A stretch of 64,000 bases of DNA from UTCHB3 sp964431385 (lineage in GTDB: Bacteria; Bacteroidota; Ignavibacteria; Ignavibacteriales; Ignavibacteriaceae): positions 1-64,000 of the forward strand of contig CAYSJM010000004.1 in NCBI GenBank assembly GCA_964431385.1, read 5' to 3'. Position numbers and translations under genes: made by a program. Below are positions 25,032 to 33,815 of this stretch, piece after piece; within the stretch, counting starts at the first letter, position 1, and each line of letters starts with the position of its first letter. The notes under the pieces were generated by a model that did not search any database, was not told the DNA's origin, and saw only the letters and a program-made list of their open reading frames with translations.

Positions 25032-25661
25032 ATGGAGATCAAAGAAGTAATAGAGAGAAGAAGAAGCGTCAGGCATTTCAGACCTGACAGCGTTCCAATA
25101 GAAGATCTGAAAGAACTCGTGAGACTTGCCGGTTTGGCACCAAGTATTAATAATGCCCAGCTTTGGAAGTTTGTAGTGGTAACGAACAAGGAAGTGATAT
25201 CGAAGATGTCGAACCTTGTTAACCAAAAATTGTCTGACTTGCTCAACGCGAATGAAGACAGCAGAGGTGAAAAAATTAAGACCACGGTCTCACATTTTTC
25301 CACTGTTTTCACGGATGCACCGGCAGTTATAGCAGTTCAAATGCGGTCGTATGACGCAATAGTGGATACACTACTTGAAGCATCAGGTTTAACACATGAA
25401 GAGATGAACAAGATGCGTAATTATCCTGACATTCAAAGTATAGGTGCCGCAATCGAAAATATTATGCTCACCGCTACCGGAATGGGCTATGGATGTTGCT
25501 GGCTGACAGGTTTACTTGTTGCAAGAGAAGAACTTGAACCACTTCTTGGAGTGAAAGAGCCATATCGACTCGCGGCTTGTGTTGCAGTCGGGAAACCTCT
25601 CGAGTCTCTACCAGCACGAGAAAAATTGCCACTTGAATCGATTCTTGAGATAATAGAGTAG
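25032..25661 (+). CDS. Nitroreductase-family flavoprotein
   Basis: 209 residues with the FMN-binding start of the family (VIERRRSVRHFRPDSVP...LAGLAPSINNAQLWKFVVV) and the C-terminal ACVAVGKPLESLPAREKLPLESI. These are homodimeric FMN proteins that use NAD(P)H to reduce nitro compounds, quinones or enones; the native substrate is unclear. The middle IENIMLTATGMGYGCCWLTGL matches the region that caps the flavin. A purine-rich leader precedes ATG 25032. Repeats begin 35 bp after the stop. Confidence 0.85.
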   Translation: MEIKEVIERRRSVRHFRPDSVPIEDLKELVRLAGLAPSINNAQLWKFVVVTNKEVISKMSNLVNQKLSDLLNANEDSRGEKIKTTVSHFSTVFTDAPAVIAVQMRSYDAIVDTLLEASGLTHEEMNKMRNYPDIQSIGAAIENIMLTATGMGYGCCWLTGLLVAREELEPLLGVKEPYRLAACVAVGKPLESLPAREKLPLESILEIIE

Positions 25662-25695
25662 GGACACTCTCGACCACCCCCGACCACCCCCTTTG

Positions 25696-25720
25696 TCCCC
25701 CTCCTTATTAAGGAGGGGGA
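25696..25720. repeat. REP-like palindrome
   Basis: Perfect 11-bp stem TCCCCCTCCTT / AAGGAGGGGGA with a 3-nt ATT loop. It is preceded by C-rich GACCACCCCC repeats. Its right arm runs into the first 74-bp tandem unit. It may also terminate the nitroreductase transcript, but no T-run follows. Confidence 0.75.
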
Positions 25721-25990
25721 ATGATTAATCTGAAATTTGTGGCGTATCTCGTAATCATAACCCCTTTTTTCTCCCTGAATAACAATGAGGGGGAATGATT
25801 AATCTGAAATTTGTGGCGTATCTCGTAATCATAACCCCTTTNNNNNNNNNNNNNNNNNNNNNNNNNNNNNNNNNNNNNNNNNNNNNNNNNNNNNNNNNNN
25901 NNNNNNNNNNNNNNNNNNNNNNNNNNNNNNNNNNNNNNNNNTTTCTCCCTGAATAACAATGAGGGGGAATGATTAATCTGAAATTTGTGG
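25713..25990. repeat. 74-bp tandem repeat, copy number unresolved (100-N gap)
   Basis: Units begin at GAGGGGGAATGATT: 25713, 25787 and 25961. Units 1 and 2 are identical as far as sequenced; the third diverges after GAAATTTGTGG. The 100-N run at 25842-25941 breaks unit 2, and its flanks do not overlap, so the true copy number is unknown. There is no gene in 25662-26066. The bridging ORFs are artefacts of the repeat. Confidence 0.85.
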
Positions 25991-26066
25991 TGTATTTAAA
26001 AGACCTCCGCGAAACTCTGTTCAACCTCCGTTTATCAGCGTACTATTAATCTTCTTTGCTGTTTAA

Positions 26067-26954
26067 TTAAAGTTTATTCAGAGTAATTTTTGAGAGTCGG
26101 ATAGTAGCATTGTCAATCATCCTGCCTTCAAGTTCAACCGCCCCTTTTCCTTCCTTCAAAGCAATTTCATAAGCATCGAGGACTTTTTTTGCTCTTTCAA
26201 TTTCTTGAGGTGATGGAGAAAAGACTGCGTTAATTATCTCGATTTGGGAAGGATGTATAGCCCATTTCCCGTCAACTCCGAGAGCTGCCGCCAATTCTGC
26301 AGATTTCCTGAGTCCTTGCGGGTCGCTGAAATTACCATAGGGGGCATCGATAACAGAGAGATTTTTTGCTTTTGCTGCTACCACCATTCGGGAGAGGACA
26401 TATTGCCATCGATGACCCGGATAGCTGTCTTCGTTCTCCCCGTGACCGGAAATGGAGATGAACTTTGCACCGATCGAAGATGAAAAGTCAGCTATTCCAA
26501 AAACGAGGGTGATATTTCGGTCAGATGCCGCAGCAATTTGTGAGACATTTTCGAGACCGAGGGCATCCTCGATGGATGGCTCAAGCAGAAGTCTGTTTTT
26601 TAAGGAGTATTCATCTTCAAGAGAAGTTAACAATTTTTCCACAAAGTGGATATCAGCCGGAGAAGATACTTTAGGGATAACGATCGAGTTGAGTTTATCG
26701 CTACAAAATGGAATTATTTCAACAATATCTCTGTAAGAAAATCGTTCACCGGGTCTGTTAATCCTTATTGAGAGGAATTTGTTACCCCAATCAAGAGAGT
26801 TTAACGATTCGACCACCTGTAGTCGAGCAGAACTTTTTTGGGCAAAGGGGACACTGTCTTCGAGATCGAGCATGATTACATCTGCACCTGAGGCAGCTGC
26901 CTTCAGGTGCATTTTAGAGATGTGACCCGGAACTGAGAGGATTGACCTTCTCAC
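26067..26954 (-). CDS. HpcH/HpaI-family CoA-ester lyase (citrate lyase beta / malyl-CoA lyase type)
   Basis: 295 residues, TIM-barrel lyase. Family features: RSILSVPGH at the start, GADVIMLDLEDSVP (metal-binding acidic cluster), RINRPGERFS, LLLEPSIEDALGLENV (Glu for Mg) and KWAIHPSQIEIINAVFSPS near the end. Members cleave or condense citryl-CoA, malyl-CoA or methylmalyl-CoA. No citrate lyase alpha or gamma genes are present, so a stand-alone malyl-CoA-type or beta-methylmalyl-CoA lyase is more likely than citrate lyase. The start is GTG 26954, overlapping the upstream glycosyltransferase stop by 4 bp (GTGA), so the two are translationally coupled. Confidence 0.8.
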   Translation of the reverse strand: MRRSILSVPGHISKMHLKAAASGADVIMLDLEDSVPFAQKSSARLQVVESLNSLDWGNKFLSIRINRPGERFSYRDIVEIIPFCSDKLNSIVIPKVSSPADIHFVEKLLTSLEDEYSLKNRLLLEPSIEDALGLENVSQIAAASDRNITLVFGIADFSSSIGAKFISISGHGENEDSYPGHRWQYVLSRMVVAAKAKNLSVIDAPYGNFSDPQGLRKSAELAAALGVDGKWAIHPSQIEIINAVFSPSPQEIERAKKVLDAYEIALKEGKGAVELEGRMIDNATIRLSKITLNKL

Positions 26955-28414
26955 GAGAGTTTTTTCATCCTTGCTTTAAGTTCAAAAGTGCGGAGTTTAT
27001 CTTTGTAATAATTGTGAGCGTTAACCTGTGGGATGCTCAAAGCTGAATCAGAATTACCTTCCCATCTGCGACACAGATAAATCGGGTGGTAGATTCTGCC
27101 GATTCGATATTGCCGTGAGATTGCAAGTCCAACCCCGTAATCTTCACCATAGGAAACATTAGGGATTTTAATTTCGCGAAGAACGGGAGTATAAAAAGCT
27201 CTTGGGGCTCCAAGACCATTAATTCTGAGTGCGTTGTTTGGTCCGTTGTCATCAGTCCATTCTTTGTGATCGATAATTCCGGGAGGGATCTCTTCAAGTT
27301 TAAAGTTAGTCATTTGATAAGTACCAATTACCATGGCACATTTTTCTTTTTTGAAAGTATCAACCACCGTTTGTAGCGTGTTTTCATCGCTGTAGAGATC
27401 GTCGCTGTCGAGCTGAACGGCAAAAGCACCACATTTTTCATTATGCACACCAAGATTCCAACAACCGCCAATTCCAAGGTCATTTCTTTCCGGGATGATG
27501 TGAATAAGCCTTTTATCGGAGCTGAATTCTCTAATTTTTTCAGTTGTACCATCGGTTGAGTGGTTATCAATAACGATGAGGTTAAAAGGGAAATCGGTTT
27601 TTTGCATCAATACTGATTGAATCGCATCAGCCACAGTTGAAATTCTGTTTCTCACAGGGATGATAACAGAAGCAGTAAACTCAAAATCTGTTTTTGAAAA
27701 ATCGATACCCGAGAAGTGCTCCGGTTTTAAGAGGGCTCCGATGCTTTTAAGATAGTTTGTGCAAGCCTGCTCCATTTCAATTTGAACCGCTCTGTTACGA
27801 GGATCTACATAATCGAAGAGCTTTTCACCCGACTTTCTTGTATCATGCTCTATTGAAGAATACAGAAACTCACCAATTCTCACGAGATCACCAAATCTTG
27901 AAACTGCAAGACGGAGACTGTAGGCACCGGCAAAAACAAAGTTTTCTTCTTTGGTTTCAGCCACAGCTTTTTTAGCAATTTCTGAATTGAAGAGCATTAG
28001 ATATCCAAAATTAAAATCATCTCTGAGGCTTCCTGCCTGATAATCGATAACGGGATGTGGGGCTGCAACTCCATCTTTAATCTCATAATAATCGGAGTAG
28101 ATCATTGCTGCTGAAGTGGCATCAGCCACGAGGAGCATCCTTTCAAAACCGAACTGTCCCGGCTCAATAATCGTATCCTGTTTGATATAGGCGAAGAAAG
28201 GTGTATTGGAATTTTGGACTATACTCCCAATGCCTTTAGAAGATTGAATAGAATCGACTCTTAAAATCTCAGTACCGGATACAGGTGTCAGCCCGTCTCG
28301 GGTAGCGAGAAGATAAATTTTTTCAACTAATCCGGTAGATTGAAGATTTGCCACAGTTGTTTTGGTATGTTCTCCTCCGTTGTAGGGGATGAAAACGGTG
28401 ATTGGTCTCGCCAT
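26951..28414 (-). CDS. Family-2 glycosyltransferase with two GT-A-like domains
   Basis: 487 residues. The N-terminal ~215 look like one Rossmann-like sugar-nucleotide domain (ITVFIPYNGGEHTKTTVANLQSTG, IYSDYYEI), and the C-terminal half is a clear GT2 domain: ASVIIPVRNRISTVADAIQSVL, NLIVIDNHSTDGT and the metal-binding DxD in AVQLDSDDLY. It transfers a sugar from a nucleotide donor to an unknown acceptor. ATG 28414 has GGAG 7 bp upstream. Its coupling to a CoA-ester lyase is unusual. No membrane segment, so cytoplasmic. Confidence 0.82.
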   Translation of the reverse strand: MARPITVFIPYNGGEHTKTTVANLQSTGLVEKIYLLATRDGLTPVSGTEILRVDSIQSSKGIGSIVQNSNTPFFAYIKQDTIIEPGQFGFERMLLVADATSAAMIYSDYYEIKDGVAAPHPVIDYQAGSLRDDFNFGYLMLFNSEIAKKAVAETKEENFVFAGAYSLRLAVSRFGDLVRIGEFLYSSIEHDTRKSGEKLFDYVDPRNRAVQIEMEQACTNYLKSIGALLKPEHFSGIDFSKTDFEFTASVIIPVRNRISTVADAIQSVLMQKTDFPFNLIVIDNHSTDGTTEKIREFSSDKRLIHIIPERNDLGIGGCWNLGVHNEKCGAFAVQLDSDDLYSDENTLQTVVDTFKKEKCAMVIGTYQMTNFKLEEIPPGIIDHKEWTDDNGPNNALRINGLGAPRAFYTPVLREIKIPNVSYGEDYGVGLAISRQYRIGRIYHPIYLCRRWEGNSDSALSIPQVNAHNYYKDKLRTFELKARMKKLS

Positions 28415-28889
28415 AAAAAAGTCTCCGTATATAGTTATTCTTGTGCGATTTACCTCTTAAATTTGTAAAATCCGGAGGAAATCGTCCATTTTTTTGCTTT
28501 AGAAGTTATTTATAAATGTACTGCAAAGTTACTAATTTTTATCGAGACAAAATGAGAATAGAGGAAATATTAATGAATATGTTGCTATTGTGGTTCAATA
28601 TTGTATTCCTTAAATTGTAGCACAAATATTCAGAGTTCGGTGGAGGGAAACTATCAGCCTTGCTGATGACGCCGAANNNNNNNNNNNNNNNNNNNNNNNN
28701 NNNNNNNNNNNNNNNNNNNNNNNNNNNNNNNNNNNNNNNNNNNNNNNNNNNNNNNNNNNNNNNNNNNNNNNNNNNNACAAATATTCAGAGTTCGGTGGAG
28801 GGAAACTATCAGCCTTGCTGATGACGCCGAAAGAATTAAAGATCACAGGACCATAAACGGCGGGAGAGTGATCGGAAGGAGGCATGCCC
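28415..28889. other. Intergenic region with a false scaffold gap
   Basis: The 100 N at 28677-28776 are flanked by the same 55-mer (28622-28676 and 28777-28831), so nothing is missing; the true spacer is ~320 bp. It separates two divergent genes. I see no ORF or RNA. A good ribosome-binding site (AAGGAGG, 28876-28882) for the VIT gene ends it. Confidence 0.85.
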
Positions 28890-30923
28890 ATGAGACGGCT
28901 ATACATGCTTTTAATCATATGTTTATTTGTAACGGAGTTAGCGGCGATAAACACATTAATCGCCAGAATACCACTTCAACCGTGGGTACCTGAACGGGCA
29001 GCATACATGAAAGATGTTACGCTGGTTGTTGAGCCGCGGGGTGCATTCACTGAGCAATCGTTATACATCTATTATACTGACAACGGATTGTTTGGCAATA
29101 ACAATGTGGAGATAGTTCACAGGTTCGAACTTCCACAGGGTGCTATAATGAAAGATTTTTGGATGTGGATGGGTAATAATGTGATGCAAGCACTGCACAT
29201 TGATACCTGGACCGCTAGAAAAATGTACGATAGCATTATCCACATTCCCACAAATCCTGATCCGGGTTATCTCACAAAAATTGGGGAGCAGTATGAACTT
29301 CATATCTTTCCACTTCGCTCCGGTACTACGAGAAAAGTTAAAATATCTTATCTGGTACCACTTCAATATGCTCAAAACAAAACAATAGCTGAACTTCCTT
29401 TTGGATTGCTAAGAGCCAACTCTCTCGTAAATCTGCCATTGCATATTCTTTTCCGCAGAACAGGAGTTGATACACCTCTGCCTTCGATTTATGAAGTCCC
29501 GCAGGCAGTATTTGTACCCAAAGCAGATACTATGGGTTTCAGTTATTTTTATACCTATCTGTCGAATGTGGGTAGTTACACTTCATTAAAACTGACTTAC
29601 AATTTTCCGTTTAACTTTGGTACTTACTTCAGTTCTGAAAAGAAAAAGCCGGGTGAGAACTATTTTGAATTGGGGGTTGCTTTAAATGAAATGTTTAATA
29701 TCGATACCGCCCGAACGCCGCAGAAGTTGATGTACGCCTTCGATGTCAGTGGGGATTTTAGCAAAAATCTCGGTTCGCAGGCAATCAACCTTCGAAATCT
29801 GGTTTCAAAAAGCATTCGAGATGGTGATTCGGCGAGAATCTTCATTGCCGGCGGGAATGATATAAGAGAATTAACCAATGGCTGGACCCCCTATTCAATA
29901 ATTGCGGGTTGGAATCTGCAGAATATGTTTGTAAACTATCTGAACAGTTCGGCAGGTGTTGCTGCCCAGCAGGTTAAGAAGAGAAAAATTCTGTGGATGG
30001 ACAATGATGCAAGGTGGACGATGGATTTCCACGGAATAAGTACCATGGCGAATTTTAAAGCGGTTAATGAGTTTGGTCTGGGTATCGATCAAATATCCGG
30101 CAGCGATTTGGTGATGACCTACCTGCCTGTAGGAAGGTTAAAACATCAGGATACAATTGCCCGCTACAAAGATTCCCTCAATTTAATGCTCGAACGGGGT
30201 GGAAGGTACCTTACATACACTTCTAAAACTACTGTAAAGCAGGATTCACTCTTAAAGTATTATATCGACAATATCAGAGTTGATACCACAATTACAAAGT
30301 TTAACACCTGGTTCAGAAATGAAAATGGTAATATTGGAATGGGATTCCCCTTCTCAATGGAGAGAAAAACCACTCATGTTCTGAATCANNNNNNNNNNNN
30401 NNNNNNNNNNNNNNNNNNNNNNNNNNNNNNNNNNNNNNNNNNNNNNNNNNNNNNNNNNNNNNNNNNNNNNNNNNNNNNNNNNNNNNNNGTCAGTATGGCA
30501 TTTAGTGACAGAGTACTTTGCGACTACACTGCTTTTTTGGTGTTGGAACCCAACGATACAGTTCATTACCTGATAAATCCGTGGGATGAGAGTAAACTCA
30601 CCGGCATAAAGGGAGAGGATGAAGTAGTCGATTCACTAATGCTCGATGTCTATCCAAATCCTTTTAATTCCATGTCACTGATCAAACTTAGTCTTCCTGA
30701 ACTCTCGAGCGTCACACTCAGCATTTATGATATCACTGGGCAGCTCGTAAAAGATATCGCAATAAATGAGGAAGTGAAGGGAGCCAAAAGGTATAATTGG
30801 AACGGTACAGACAATTTTAATACCACGCTCGCCAGTGGTGTTTATCTTGTTCACGCTAAAATTAAAAACCTTGGATCGGGTAAAACTGATTTCATTTCAA
30901 AGAAAGTGATCTACCTGAGATAA
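28890..30923 (+). CDS. Secreted VIT-domain protein with T9SS type A sorting tail (contains a sequencing gap)
   Basis: ~677 residues as written. A signal peptide (LYMLLIICLFVTELAA) is followed by a VIT-like domain (~40-180: VVEPRGAFTEQSLYIYYTDN...FELPQGAIMKDFWMWMGNN, YELHIFPLRSGTTRKVKISY), then an alpha/beta region that may be a divergent von Willebrand A domain. The C-terminus is a ~90-residue sorting domain (DVYPNPFNSMSLIKL...ASGVYLVHAKI...VIYLR), so it should be exported by type IX secretion. I chose ATG 28890, 7 bp after AAGGAGG. The 100 N at 30389-30488 lack duplicate flanks; the frame matches on both sides but the true gap length is unknown. Confidence 0.78.
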   Translation: MRRLYMLLIICLFVTELAAINTLIARIPLQPWVPERAAYMKDVTLVVEPRGAFTEQSLYIYYTDNGLFGNNNVEIVHRFELPQGAIMKDFWMWMGNNVMQALHIDTWTARKMYDSIIHIPTNPDPGYLTKIGEQYELHIFPLRSGTTRKVKISYLVPLQYAQNKTIAELPFGLLRANSLVNLPLHILFRRTGVDTPLPSIYEVPQAVFVPKADTMGFSYFYTYLSNVGSYTSLKLTYNFPFNFGTYFSSEKKKPGENYFELGVALNEMFNIDTARTPQKLMYAFDVSGDFSKNLGSQAINLRNLVSKSIRDGDSARIFIAGGNDIRELTNGWTPYSIIAGWNLQNMFVNYLNSSAGVAAQQVKKRKILWMDNDARWTMDFHGISTMANFKAVNEFGLGIDQISGSDLVMTYLPVGRLKHQDTIARYKDSLNLMLERGGRYLTYTSKTTVKQDSLLKYYIDNIRVDTTITKFNTWFRNENGNIGMGFPFSMERKTTHVLNXXXXXXXXXXXXXXXXXXXXXXXXXXXXXXXXXXVSMAFSDRVLCDYTAFLVLEPNDTVHYLINPWDESKLTGIKGEDEVVDSLMLDVYPNPFNSMSLIKLSLPELSSVTLSIYDITGQLVKDIAINEEVKGAKRYNWNGTDNFNTTLASGVYLVHAKIKNLGSGKTDFISKKVIYLR

Positions 30924-30947
30924 GGCAGTTCATCTAATTTTTTAAGC

Positions 30948-30979
30948 CCGGGAGGTGAAAACCTCCCGGGTTTTTTTTG
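30948..30979 (+). terminator. Rho-independent terminator of the VIT gene
   Basis: Perfect 10-bp stem CCCGGGAGGT / ACCTCCCGGG, a GAAA tetraloop and eight T. Confidence 0.95.
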
Positions 30980-31059
30980 TTTAAACTCTTCCCCGTGTAA
31001 ACATTCACACTTGAAAATTAACTCCCCCAACCCCAAATTTGCATTAAAAAAAGTGGAAT

Positions 31060-32781
31060 ATGAGCAACTACTACACACACAACGAAATCACTGAACTACA
31101 CCTCGAATCATTAAATTATTTTGATGAAGCATGGAAAAGAGGGAAACGGAACGAGAGATATAAACAGGGGATACACTGGACTCCCCAAGAGATTGATTGG
31201 ATAAAAAGTTTAAACAGGCATCCATACTCGATTTCACTGATGAACCACAAGATCAACAATATTATTTCGACTCAAAGGCAATCAAGAAACTCCTTTAAAG
31301 TAACATCGAGTGAGGAAGAATCATTCATGGCAGAAGTTGCCACATCCATACTGAAAGAAAAAGAGAGGAGTGAAAACCTGTTGCAGCTCGAGAGTGATGT
31401 CTTTGATTCGGGGCTTTCAGTCTGCTTTGGTGCGGTTGAGGTCCTTCCAACTACAACCGGAGGTGAAGTGAGAGCCTCCGCGAAGAAAAAAGATTACCTC
31501 GATGTTTTTTGGGACAGTAGTGCAAAAAATTACAATCTCGAAGATGCTCTTTTTATCGCAACCGGTGAAACATACAGCAGACAGAGCGTCGAGAGAAAAT
31601 ACGGAAGAGTATCAATGTCGGGTGATCCTCTTTTTACTCATTCATTTTACAGGGAAGATGGGGGAAGCCTTTTCAGAGGTGGGAAAGATACGGTGCGACT
31701 AATAAACCACTATGCAAAATCTTCAGTAGATGAATTTGTCCTCCTGTTCAATGACTTCAGAAACCACAACAATCTGCCGGGAGGAATTTTTGCAGGGAAA
31801 TTCAGATCAAAGGAGAAGGCACAGCAAAAATTGAGGGAGCTGCACATCCCTTATCTCGAAAGGGAGCAAAAGGTACCGACCCACGAAATATTATCTGTGG
31901 AAGGGGTGCAGATATCAAAATATATAATTACCGGTGGAGAGATACTTGACATAGTTGATCTTCCATTAAACAGAATTCCTGTGTCCATCTATCGACCTTT
32001 TCAATTTGAAAACAAGTTCTGGTCGCTCGCTGACCTACTTGTGGAACCTCAGATTTTTCTCGATAGAGTATTTATGCAAATAGATTACAGTTTTGGCAGG
32101 GATGTAAAAAATGTTTATCAGGGGAATGTGCACGCACTTGCCGAGTCGGAAACCCCTGATTCGGCACTTCAAAAGGCTGAGAAAACAGGTGGAATAATCT
32201 GGACAAGAACGGGTGAGGAGGTTTTTCGTCCGTTAAAGGTTTCGGGGGTAAATCCACAATATTTTCAGATTGCCGCTGTTATGCAAAGTTTCATTGAAGA
32301 TCTCGCCGGGGGGAGGAGTTTTCATGGACTTGCAGACTATAATAATGAGAGCGGGAAAGCAATAATCGCAAAACAGAAACAAGGATTGCTCGCAGCCGGG
32401 TTGGTGTTAGACAATCTCCGAAGATGGAAATGCGATTTGGGGGAAAAGCTTCTCGAGGCAACTCTGGAATATGAAGGGGAAACCGCTGTGAAAGCGGCAC
32501 TTCGGCAAACGAGTCGGGAGGAGAAAATGGGGGATACCCTCCCGTCTGCCGAAGATATAAAACTTATGGATTACGAGATAGTAGTCAGTGAGGCACCATT
32601 GAGCAGCGATGAGAAAGCTGAAAAACTTGATCAGCTGATCTCGTTGAATAATGTTTATCCCGGTTCTGTACCGATCGATGTGGTGCTAAATTACATGAAC
32701 CTTGAACAGGGTGACAAAGAAAAAATAATAAACAATTACGGTAATAATCAATCATTAGAGGAGAAAAGAAATGAACAATGA
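31060..32781 (+). CDS. Phage-type portal protein (P22-like)
   Basis: 573 residues. The N-terminus has the P22-portal pattern: an encapsidation-type start with a GIHWTPQEIDWIKSLNR segment, then ISLMNHKINNIISTQRQSR. The core includes VFWDSSAKNYNLEDALFI and the late conserved region YNNESGKAIIAKQKQGLLAAGLVLDNLRRW, which matches the portal stem/wing helices. Portal proteins form the dodecameric DNA channel at one capsid vertex. Here it stands without a terminase or major capsid gene. A weak promoter candidate (CTTG, 20 bp, CAAATTTG) lies at ~31011-31042. ATG 31060. It overlaps the next gene by 11 bp. Confidence 0.78.
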   Translation: MSNYYTHNEITELHLESLNYFDEAWKRGKRNERYKQGIHWTPQEIDWIKSLNRHPYSISLMNHKINNIISTQRQSRNSFKVTSSEEESFMAEVATSILKEKERSENLLQLESDVFDSGLSVCFGAVEVLPTTTGGEVRASAKKKDYLDVFWDSSAKNYNLEDALFIATGETYSRQSVERKYGRVSMSGDPLFTHSFYREDGGSLFRGGKDTVRLINHYAKSSVDEFVLLFNDFRNHNNLPGGIFAGKFRSKEKAQQKLRELHIPYLEREQKVPTHEILSVEGVQISKYIITGGEILDIVDLPLNRIPVSIYRPFQFENKFWSLADLLVEPQIFLDRVFMQIDYSFGRDVKNVYQGNVHALAESETPDSALQKAEKTGGIIWTRTGEEVFRPLKVSGVNPQYFQIAAVMQSFIEDLAGGRSFHGLADYNNESGKAIIAKQKQGLLAAGLVLDNLRRWKCDLGEKLLEATLEYEGETAVKAALRQTSREEKMGDTLPSAEDIKLMDYEIVVSEAPLSSDEKAEKLDQLISLNNVYPGSVPIDVVLNYMNLEQGDKEKIINNYGNNQSLEEKRNEQ

Positions 32782-33103
32782 AGTGAGAACAGAATTGGTT
32801 GAAGAACAGGTTACAACATCTGAAATGGAGGATGTAAAATCTGAGTCAGAAGTGGTGCAAACAGAAAAAACTACTGAAGATAATGTTACAAAAACTGAAT
32901 CGACGGATGAAATGTTTGAGAAGTTAAAAACAGAATTAATGGATGAGATCAGAAAATATTTTGAACCTCTTCTCAAAAATGAAGTTGTTGAATCTCTTCC
33001 ATCAACATTGAGTGAGAATTCAGAGTACGATGATGATGAATCCGATTCAGAGCAACCGGAAGATTCTTTAATTGCAAAGCTTTTGCAGGAGACGAGGTGG
33101 TAG
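32771..33103 (+). CDS. Small acidic protein, possible phage scaffold-like
   Basis: 110 residues, very acidic (Glu/Asp ~30%), with a predicted helix in the middle (MFEKLKTELMDEIRKYFEPLLKN) and a basic end (LLQETRW). Size, charge and position directly after a portal gene suit a scaffolding protein; there is no sequence motif to prove it. AGAGGAG precedes ATG 32771 by 7 bp, inside the portal gene's end. The next gene starts 2 bp after its stop. Confidence 0.55.
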   Translation: MNNEVRTELVEEQVTTSEMEDVKSESEVVQTEKTTEDNVTKTESTDEMFEKLKTELMDEIRKYFEPLLKNEVVESLPSTLSENSEYDDDESDSEQPEDSLIAKLLQETRW

Positions 33104-33104
33104 A

Positions 33105-33740
33105 GTGAATGAAGATTTTTTTGTTAATTTGATAAAAGGGTTTTCGGGCGGATTGGGATTGGGAGCGTCGAATCATGAAAAATTCAGAATTCGCAAAAAA
33201 AATGAGGAGGATGTAAATGACATCCTTGGACTTTTTGGGGAGTTGGTAAACGGATCGAACGGTGTCGCATCTACGGATGGGGCACCACTTCCACAAAAAG
33301 AAGCAATGCTTTCTCTCCTTTCTCCCGGAGTTTTTTCGCTGTATCAGAAATACAGGGAGGGGAAAAAGAAGACGATTAAATATGATGAACCATTTTTATA
33401 CTACCAGGATGCCACAGGTGGGCGGGAATGGTTGGGTGATGGTTCCGGCGGGAAAATACAAAACTCATTTTATAAACCGAAAGTGGTTGATCGTTACAAC
33501 GAGTGGAAGGGGGGTAAGAAGAAGAGAGTATATCGTTATGAAGATGGAAAAACGGAATATTATGATCTTGAAGCCCCCCCCACAAAAAATGGATTAAGCG
33601 ATAGGGAATCTGATCCGAAGGAGTTCGAAAAGAAACTGATTGAGGGCTACAAATCGGGTAAAATAACACTGAAAGACTATGAACTTTTGAAAAAAAGGAA
33701 CCGATCGAGGGTAAATCCGGAAACTTTTGATCGCCCATAA
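33105..33740 (+). CDS. Unknown protein, third gene of the portal cassette
   Basis: 211 residues, start GTG 33105 with GAGG 7 bp upstream. The N-terminus is hydrophobic and Gly-rich (FFVNLIKGFSGGLGLGAS), then a helical segment (NEEDVNDILGLFGELVNG) and a basic half with KKKRVYRYEDGKTEYYDLEAP and a charged end (SGKITLKDYELLKKRNRSR). I recognise no family. A virion-associated role, for example a minor structural or ejected protein, is a guess from context. The tpiA promoter begins 13 bp after its stop. Confidence 0.5.
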   Translation: MNEDFFVNLIKGFSGGLGLGASNHEKFRIRKKNEEDVNDILGLFGELVNGSNGVASTDGAPLPQKEAMLSLLSPGVFSLYQKYREGKKKTIKYDEPFLYYQDATGGREWLGDGSGGKIQNSFYKPKVVDRYNEWKGGKKKRVYRYEDGKTEYYDLEAPPTKNGLSDRESDPKEFEKKLIEGYKSGKITLKDYELLKKRNRSRVNPETFDRP

Positions 33741-33752
33741 AAGGAAAAGAAC

Positions 33753-33783
33753 TTTGCAGTAGGTATAAATATGGGTAACTTTG
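33753..33783 (+). promoter_or_regulatory. Bacteroidetes-type promoter of tpiA
   Basis: TTTG (33753-33756), exactly 19 bp, TAACTTTG (33776-33783): a perfect match to TTTG/N19-21/TAnnTTTG. It sits 33 bp before ATG 33816 and rules out the in-frame ATG at 33771 as the start. Confidence 0.8.
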
Positions 33784-33815
33784 TGTCTGAAAATCTTAAA
33801 ATTTCGAGGAGAAAA

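Noticed and set aside
25708..26024. ORFs running across the N gap between the nitroreductase and lyase genes
   Set aside because: They are produced by the 74-bp repeat and the Ns; no protein character.
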